From NCBI GenBank assembly GCA_000827205.1, contig KN832562.1, positions 854,353 through 879,989 on the forward strand: a stretch of 25,637 nt of DNA. The letters are read 5' to 3'. Positions 19,861 through 25,637 of this stretch are shown piece after piece. The DNA comes from Plicaturopsis crispa FD-325 SS-3 (Eukaryota > Basidiomycota > Agaricomycetes > Amylocorticiales > Amylocorticiaceae). How positions within the stretch are numbered: position 1 is the first letter of the stretch; every line of letters starts with the position of its first letter. The notes below the pieces were generated by a model that worked only from the letters and a program-made list of their open reading frames with translations, did no database searches and was not told where the DNA came from. The translations under genes were made by a program, and so were the position numbers.

Positions 19861-22800
19861 ATGGAGACGGAGGAAAGTGTGGATCACCCGAGCACGGTCC
19901 CAGCCAGTCCTACGCCCAAGCATGGTATGCTCGCAGGCTGGACGTCGAAGTTCCTAAAGAATCTCCCCGGTTCAAAGCTTGGAGCTTTCGGCGAGACGTT
20001 TGCGCTGTCCTCAACCCCTGCAGGGCGATCTACGGCAAGTCTTTCGTCTCCGTCGTATGTTTGCAATCTATTGACACCTGTACAGGGTCTCAGCACTACT
20101 ACAGGATCAACACCGGTAAGCAGTGCTAGTTCCTGGGGTGACTTCCGACTCGTCATATCTCATTTTCCTATTATAGAGGCGAAGACAGCGCTCGGACGAA
20201 GACGATGGCGAACGAGAGAAGGAAGCTGATCGCAAGGTGAGATAATAAAACGTCTCGAGCATTTACCAAATAACTGAGAACCATTGTACGCACACAGGAA
20301 CGCACTATGATTACGAAAGTTCGTGTAGTGGAGGCCTCTCCCTTCGGCCAGCAGCATTTGAGAGAATCCCTGGAGACGAAGACGGCCGAATGTGCAACAC
20401 AACTGGAGCAAATCAGTGATCTCAGGGACGAGCTCGAAGCGCAGCGGGCGAAGAATAGGCTGCAACAGACGATGCTGCAGACCTTCGGTCGTGCCGAAGG
20501 GCCCGACTTCAGAACTCATGCACAGCTGGTCGAAACGCTTGAAAGAGAGAAGTTGCGAGCAGAAGCAGCTGCTGAAGAAACGAAAGCCCAGCTGATAGCC
20601 ACGGACGTCGAGCTCAAGGACTTGAAGGATCGCATCGAGCAGCTCAAGGTGTGCACAATCTCATTTCCATTTAAGACGTAGACTTACCTGAAATTGGACC
20701 TAGAATTCAAAATCTGAAGCCCAAAAGGATTTTGCGAAGAAATTAAACGAAGACATAGCGGCCGCAGTCCAGGGTGAATCGACTGCCCAGGCTAGTAAAT
20801 TGCGCGACTTGCATTCCCGGATCGAAGCTCTTGAAGTGCGCAACGGCCTCGTTCTTCTGTCTTCTTCATTGACTGACATCTTTGCAGACCGAAAAGACGT
20901 CGCTCGAATCAAACTTCTCCGTGCGTCTGCAAACCGAGAAGGACAACGCGAAGAAGGCCCTCGATGCCGAATTCGACAAGGAATTAAAGGAAGCGATCGA
21001 GCGCGCGACCAAGGACGCACAGGCGGAGTCGCGAACTCTACGGTCCCGGATCGAAGCTCTTGAGGTGCGCAGCGTTCACGCGCCTCTGCGTTATTCTTTA
21101 CTAAGGCATTGTTTCTAGGCTGACCAGATCGCGGCCGAAACGAACTACTCGACGCGCCTGCAAACCGAGAAGGACAACACGAAGAAGGCCCTCGATGCCG
21201 AATTCGACAAGGAATTAAAGGAAGCGACTGAGCGCGCGACCAAGGACGCGCAGGTGGAGTCGCAGACTCTCCAGTCCCGGATCAGAGCTCTTGAGGTGCG
21301 CAACGGCCTCGTTCTTCTGTCTCCTTCATTGACTGACATCTATCTTTCTAGGCCGAAAAGACGTCGCTCGAATCAGACTTCTCCGTGCGTCTGCAAACCG
21401 AGAAGGACAACGCGAAGAAGGCCCTCGATGCCGAATTCGACAAGGAATTAAAGGAAGCGACTGAGCGCGCGACCAAGGACGCACAGGTGGAGTCGCAGAC
21501 TCTCCTGTCCCGGATCGAAGCTCTTGAGGTGCGCAACGTTCCCGCGCCTCTGCGTTATTCTTTACTGAGGGATTGTTTCTAGGCTGACCAGATCGCGGCC
21601 GAAACGAACTACTCGACGCGCCTGCAAACCGAGAAGGACAACGCGAAGAAAGCCCTCGATGCCGAATTCGACAAGGAATTAAAGGAAGCGGTCGAGCGCG
21701 CAACCAAGGACGCGCAGGCGGAGTCGCAGACTCTCCAGTCCCGGATTGAAGCTCTTCAGGTACGCAACATCCCCGCTCCTCTGCGCTATTCTTTTACTAA
21801 AGGCAGGGTCTTAAGGCTGAAAAGACTGCGGTCGAAACGAACTTCTCTACGTCTTTGGAACGCGAGAAGGGCGCCACAAAGAAGGTCCTCATTGCCGAAT
21901 ACAGTAAGCAAATGAAGGACGCTAGGGTTGCGAAGGAGAATGCGGAGGCCCTTTTGCAGACTGTCCGGTCACAACTGGAAACGTTACAGGTGCGCATCGG
22001 ATGGTCGTTGTTTTCTTCTCATAGTCATCTCATGGACCGATACCTTCCAGACGGAGAAGGATACTCTCAAGACCGACTTTGCGAAGCACTTGCAGGATGC
22101 CGAGCTCGAAACCCAGAGTGCGCGTGCTGAGTCGCAGACTCTCCTGGCAGAAATGGAAACGTTAAAGGTGCGCGACGCCTCCGCTCATGCGTGCCATTCG
22201 TTTACTAAGGCATCGTTTCCAGGCTGAAAAAACTGCGGTCGAAACGAGCTATTCTGCGCGTCTGCAAACCGAGAAGGACATTGCGAAGAAGGCCCTCGAT
22301 GCTGCATTTGACAAGGAATTGAAGGAAGCGATCGAGCGCGCGACCAAGGACGCGCAGGCGGAGTCGCGGACTCTACGATCCCGGATCGAAGGTCTTAAGG
22401 TGCACAACGCCTCCGCTTATTTGTGCCATTCGTTTACTAAGGCATCGTTTCCAGGCTGAAAAAACTGCGGGCGAAACGAGCTATTCTGCGCGTCTGCAAA
22501 CCGAGAAGGACAATGCGAAGAAGGCCCTCGATGCCGAATACGCCAAGGAATTGAAGCTAGCAACCGAGCGCGAGACCCAGAATCTGCGAACCCGTCTCTC
22601 CAATCTACAGGCTCGTTGTGTTGTGTACCCATTCTTCCCCACACGCGCTTACTGCTGTTCACCAGACTGAGAAGAACGCCCTGGAAACCAACTTTTCGAG
22701 CCGACTTCTGGAACAAACAAATGCTGCATTCACCGAGGTGGAAACACTCAAATCTAAGCTAGGAGTACTGCAGGTAAGGACCATTACTTCCCTCATGTCG

Positions 22801-23702
22801 CTGTGCTCATGATTTGGATGTGTAGGCACAAAATCCCGGTCCGAGTGAGACTGAAGTCCGTTAATTTTTACTTCATAAATATGTTTTTTCCAGTATTCTG
22901 ACCTACTTCAACAGAGGGCTCAAGCAACTGCCGCCTCAGTTCAATCGTACTTAATAGAACAGGGTGTGCCTGATGGGAATGTTATCGCCCTCGTCCAGTC
23001 TAATTCAGCGTTATCGCTGGAAATAGCGCAGTTGAGAGTGCGTACTCTTTTTCCAGGTTACAAAGCTATATTTTTACTCACCGTGGCTTCCGATTCACAT
23101 AGGCGCAAGGGAACGGACCTCAACCAGGTACGCGTGACATGCGCGCGCATGCCCTTGTCGGTAAGGTGCGCGTTCGTGGGAGGACACAAGCCGATTGGAG
23201 GAAAACATTCAAACCGCGCGACAAAGAGCCAAACCCTCCGACGCCTGCCAACACTCACCGGAATGCCACAGCGGGTCCCAGTGGAATGTCGGCAAGCACC
23301 CCCGACGATGACGGCGCCGGCCCTAGTGGCAGGTCCACCGGTAGAGGAGATGATGCCATGGACGTCAGCGGGGACGAAGGATCCAGTCCCCGCCGTACCC
23401 AGGAGAGACGCCGAGACAGGGGACCTGAAGAGGAGGAGAATGGCTCGTCCGCCGAGGGGGGGGGCAGGGGGGGCAGGCGTCATCGTGCTCGAAGCGGCAG
23501 TGGGGAGCGGGGTGGTAACGGGACTCAGCAATCAAGTCCCCGCCGAGACAAAGGCAAAGGCAAATCAAACCACCGTTCTGGCAACGGCGGAGACGACAGC
23601 GACGACGGCAACAACTCGGACGACCGATCTCCTCGCCGGGGCCGCAAGAGCAACGGGCATCGATCTGGACGAGACAGGGATTGTGGCGACAGCAGCGCGG
23701 GG

Positions 23703-23739
<37 letters not shown>

Positions 23740-24793
23740 CCAAGAAGAAGAGAAGGCCGCTATCGCGTACGCGCAGAGCTTGTCTGGTACGTGAGCATTC
23801 GAAGCTAGCTTGCGCTGTGTTGCTGACTGTGATATCAGGCTCTTACCCGTCATACTGTGCGCGAGGCTCTCGGAATCGAGACTGACAAGACTGTATTCAC
23901 ATGCTCTGTCACCGATGCTATCACTGTCCAAGCCTTTGTGGAGGATCACGGTCCTGGTCCCAGTTTCAAGAACCTGCCCATGAAGCTCGACCCAGCCGGG
24001 GGCATCAACTCTCCGTGGACGGTCATGTCGATTTCGAACTTGGCCGGCGTGGTTTTAGAACGTTCCTACAAGGACCCGAAAGTGAAAAAGCGGAAGGACT
24101 TGGCCTACTTCGAGGAAATGGTGCGGGAACGTTTTCGGCACCTAATCGATATGTGGAAAGAGATGGAGCCCAGGGTTACGAAAGATTTGGTATGGGAGAC
24201 ACCAGAACAGGCCGCTGAGAGGTTCTTGGAGCACCATAAGGTGTCGGGCGTCAACAGACGGGATCGCGCGCGCTTGGCAACGGTGCGTGTCCAAATTTTG
24301 GCTGAAATGACGATAATTCTGACTAATCTCGCAGAAATTCAACGCGCGGCTGTCCTCCATCGCCGCAATGGCTATCGCAACTGAGGAGGCTGGTGCCCAC
24401 GATGCCTCGGACAAGTGGCATCACTTGCATACCATGGTCGAGACGCTTACCGTTCATGGCATGAGCTCAGAGGAGAGTTCCGAAGAGAATGGATTTGAGG
24501 TTATGCGCGTTCGTAACATGCCATGGCGGAGACCCATCGGTCCAGAACTCCAGCTGATCGACAGCATCCACACCAAGAAACCGGAGCTCTTTGCTGCGGG
24601 CGCAAAGCCGGTTCCAAGGACACGAGACGGTGATCGTCAATCCAGCAGGAGGGAGGCTGTGCGACGCCTCCCGACATCTTTTTACGACGCAGAGTGGCTG
24701 AAGGGTCAGACTTCCTGGGGCACCACTTTGGTGAATCCCAGGGATAAGGTCAAGTTTGACTTCATTCCTCGTGGCAGCTTGCCTCCGCTATAG
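19861..24793 (+). CDS. Large coiled-coil protein with duplicated exons and acidic/basic C-terminal region
   Basis: This is a 1322-residue protein from 17 exons: 19861-20115, 20177-20236, 20298-20648, 20704-20835, 20888-21064, 21119-21295, 21352-21528, 21583-21759, 21816-21989, 22051-22167, 22223-22399, 22455-22610, 22666-22773, 22894-23037, 23103-23786, 23839-24282 and 24335-24793. Every intron is phase 0. Residues 1-105 are Ser/Pro-rich, then acidic and basic. Residues about 110-746 are predicted coiled coil, including repeats with LQTEKDNAKKALDAEFDKEL and ERATKDAQ. Residues 795-1022 are disordered, ending in DEDEDEDEDEDE and PKKKRR, a likely nuclear signal. The C-terminal 300 residues look folded: DHGPGPSFKNLPMKL, HGMSSEESSEENG (about 1211-1223), MPWRRPIGPEL and SFYDAEWLKG. 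I recall this last set of motifs from abundant uncharacterised mushroom proteins near transposons. Uncertain points are the intron 22774-22893, which could contain a 30-base exon, and the donor after 22610. Function unknown. Confidence 0.85.
20836..21759 (+). repeat. Tandem two-exon duplication inside the coiled-coil gene
   Basis: Two adjacent units, 20836-21295 and 21296-21759, each contain intron, 177-base exon, intron, 177-base exon. The first exons of the pair share EKTSLES and FSVRLQTEKDN; the second exons share ADQIAAETNYSTRLQTEKDN. The introns also match in the same order: the ones before the first exons share GTGCGCAACGGCCTCGTTCT, the ones before the second exons share CCTCTGCGTTATTCTTTACT. 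Retained intron similarity shows duplication of genomic DNA, recent compared with the age of the repeat family itself. Confidence 0.93.
22168..22610 (+). repeat. Second, separate exon duplication in the coiled-coil gene
   Basis: The intron plus exon at 22168-22399 is followed by a close copy at 22400-22610. Both introns contain GTGCCATTCGTTTACTAAGG, and both exons start GCTGAAAAAACTGCGG. The second exon is shortened (156 against 177 bases) and loses similarity near its 3' end. This event is independent of the 20836-21759 duplication, because its introns are of a different type. Confidence 0.88.
23703..23738 (+). repeat. GAGGAC hexanucleotide repeat coding for Glu-Asp
   Basis: Six near-perfect copies of GAGGAC encode an alternating Glu-Asp tract directly before PKKKRR in the coiled-coil protein. 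Such tracts change length easily by slippage in steps of six bases, which would keep the frame. Confidence 0.9.
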
Positions 24794-24804
24794 TGGCATT
24801 CGTG

Positions 24805-25246
24805 TACGATATTTTCCAAGTTTTCATCTCACATACAGAAACGGCCTTCTATCTCATGATCTCTACTACGCAGCGCCATGTATCACCTACTACATTTTGT
24901 TTTTCCATTAGACAAGGGTTTCGTTCTACAAAGTCTCACTCGTAGCGGTTGTTTGGTCGTATTTGAATCCCACCGTTTGATCCCGATTAGGCCTGGAAAT
25001 TAACGATCCGTCGTCATTTCAAACTCAGCGCTGCACGGTTTGCTTCTGACCTTCACGGTCGATGCTTGCGCGGCGCGAGGAACAAGGAATACGCAAACTC
25101 GCAGCTGACAAAACGAGCGGTTATACATTAAAATAAATGGTGAGTCGGTTTCGGCTGCGGTACAGTCAATGCGGGCTGACTCCTCTGTAGGTGCCCCCCG
25201 TATGTAGATGCGTGCCATCGATGCGCGCATCAAGTAAATTGTATGG
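24805..25246 (-). repeat. Right copy of the 442-base perfect inverted repeat
   Basis: This is the exact reverse complement of 1-442. It begins 12 bases after the TAG of the coiled-coil gene (24791-24793), so it should form that gene's 3' untranslated and termination region. Its outer end at 25246 is only the limit of what can be compared, because the partner copy is cut by the window start; the repeat may extend further. No terminal CACTA or TG...CA motif was recognised at the visible edges. Confidence 0.99.
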
Positions 25247-25315
25247 GGAGATGGCCTGATCAGAGCCATCGCATGAAAGAACCACATCTTTGGATGCAGT
25301 AGTACCTGTAGCATA

Positions 25316-25637
25316 GCTGCTCTGCTCTGCCCAAGAAGAAAACGACGACGGGGACGGAAAGCGACGAAAGATGCGGAGAAAGGGCGAAAAAAAGGAAAAG
25401 AAAAGGAGAAGGAGAAGGAGAAGGAGAACAGGACGAGACGGAAACCCGGAAGCCCCCGCAGTGTGCTGCAGCTATGCACGCACTTGCGGTGTAGCTTTCC
25501 GGAAGCCTACGATGCGTACGCTGACCGTCGAGCGTCCATCGATCGAGACGTCGCCTTCAAAATCGCTCGCGCTCAAGCATCTGGACAAGCGGAAACGGTC
25601 GCCGAGCTTCGACCGTTGACGCATTTGTCTGCGTTGA
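25316..25637 (+). CDS. Possible partial exon running off the right end
   Basis: After an in-frame TAG at 25313-25315 one plus-strand frame stays open to the window end (107 codons) with no ATG, so it would have to be entered by splicing. The first half is Lys/Glu/Arg low-complexity sequence from the purine-rich tract. The second half reads as a plausible amphipathic helix: FPEAYDAYADRRASIDRD, VAFKIARAQASGQAE, TVAELRPLTHL. No family was recognised. It may be the 5' part of the next gene outside the inverted repeat, or chance. Confidence 0.3.
25375..25431 (+). repeat. Purine-rich low-complexity tract with GGAGAA repeats
   Basis: This stretch is almost entirely A and G, with about four tandem GGAGAA units at 25405-25428. 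It could be a promoter polypurine tract or part of a Lys/Glu-rich exon. The long minus-strand frame over it encodes only Phe/Ser runs and is taken as an artefact of composition. Confidence 0.8.

Noticed and set aside
22966-23808. 280-codon plus-strand frame with Thr/Arg repeats
   Set aside because: It is a shifted frame over the disordered exon of the coiled-coil gene; the frame used there connects to both neighbouring exons in phase 0.
25000-25479. 159-codon minus-strand open frame with Phe/Ser runs
   Set aside because: The Phe/Ser runs come from the purine tract read backwards, and the rest overlaps the 442-base repeat. There is no domain and the start context is poor.

Overview
This window looks like a piece of a basidiomycete (mushroom, Agaricomycetes) nuclear genome. 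Almost every gene is cut by many short introns of about 45 to 65 bases with GT...AG ends. The protein families (membrane-anchored WD40 proteins, F-box/LRR proteins, a Tnp2-like transposase, and acidic or coiled-coil proteins of unknown function) also fit lineage-specific mushroom expansions. No rRNA, tRNA or CRISPR array was seen. All family calls come from reading translations by eye, with no database search.

Layout. Bases 1-442 and 24805-25246 are a 100 percent identical inverted repeat that brackets nearly the whole window. Inside it, from left to right: a WD40 protein with a C-terminal membrane helix (minus, 503-2381); an unknown 336-residue protein (minus, 2757-3930); an LRR protein of the fungal F-box/LRR type (minus, 4584 to about 5720, N-terminus unresolved); a poorly resolved stretch with an interrupted reading frame (6811-7371) and a possible plus-strand exon pair (7604-7999); an F-box protein with a CX2C...CX2C cluster (minus, 8205-9395); a poorly resolved stretch (9463-11178); a second WD40 protein with a C-terminal membrane helix (plus, 11179-12722); a complete 1260-residue Tnp2-like transposase gene (plus, 13173-17146); an unresolved 1.3 kb; an acidic 204-residue protein (minus, 18435-19209); and, divergent from it, a 1322-residue coiled-coil protein (plus, 19861-24793). 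The last gene contains tandemly duplicated 177-base exons. Right of the second repeat copy, an open frame runs off the window end.

How the parts relate. The transposase, the acidic protein and the coiled-coil protein look like mobile-element or element-associated genes. The WD40 and F-box genes look like host accessory families. The two outermost genes are both transcribed outward, each into one copy of the 442-base repeat, so both mRNAs should carry the same 3' sequence. Either the region is a large cargo-bearing element with long terminal inverted repeats, or a recent inverted duplication has framed it. The window cannot decide, because the left repeat copy starts at base 1.

Exon models were built by hand. 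For the two WD40 genes, the F-box gene, the unknown minus-strand gene, the acidic gene, the transposase and the coiled-coil gene, the exon lengths sum to a whole number of codons with one continuous frame.
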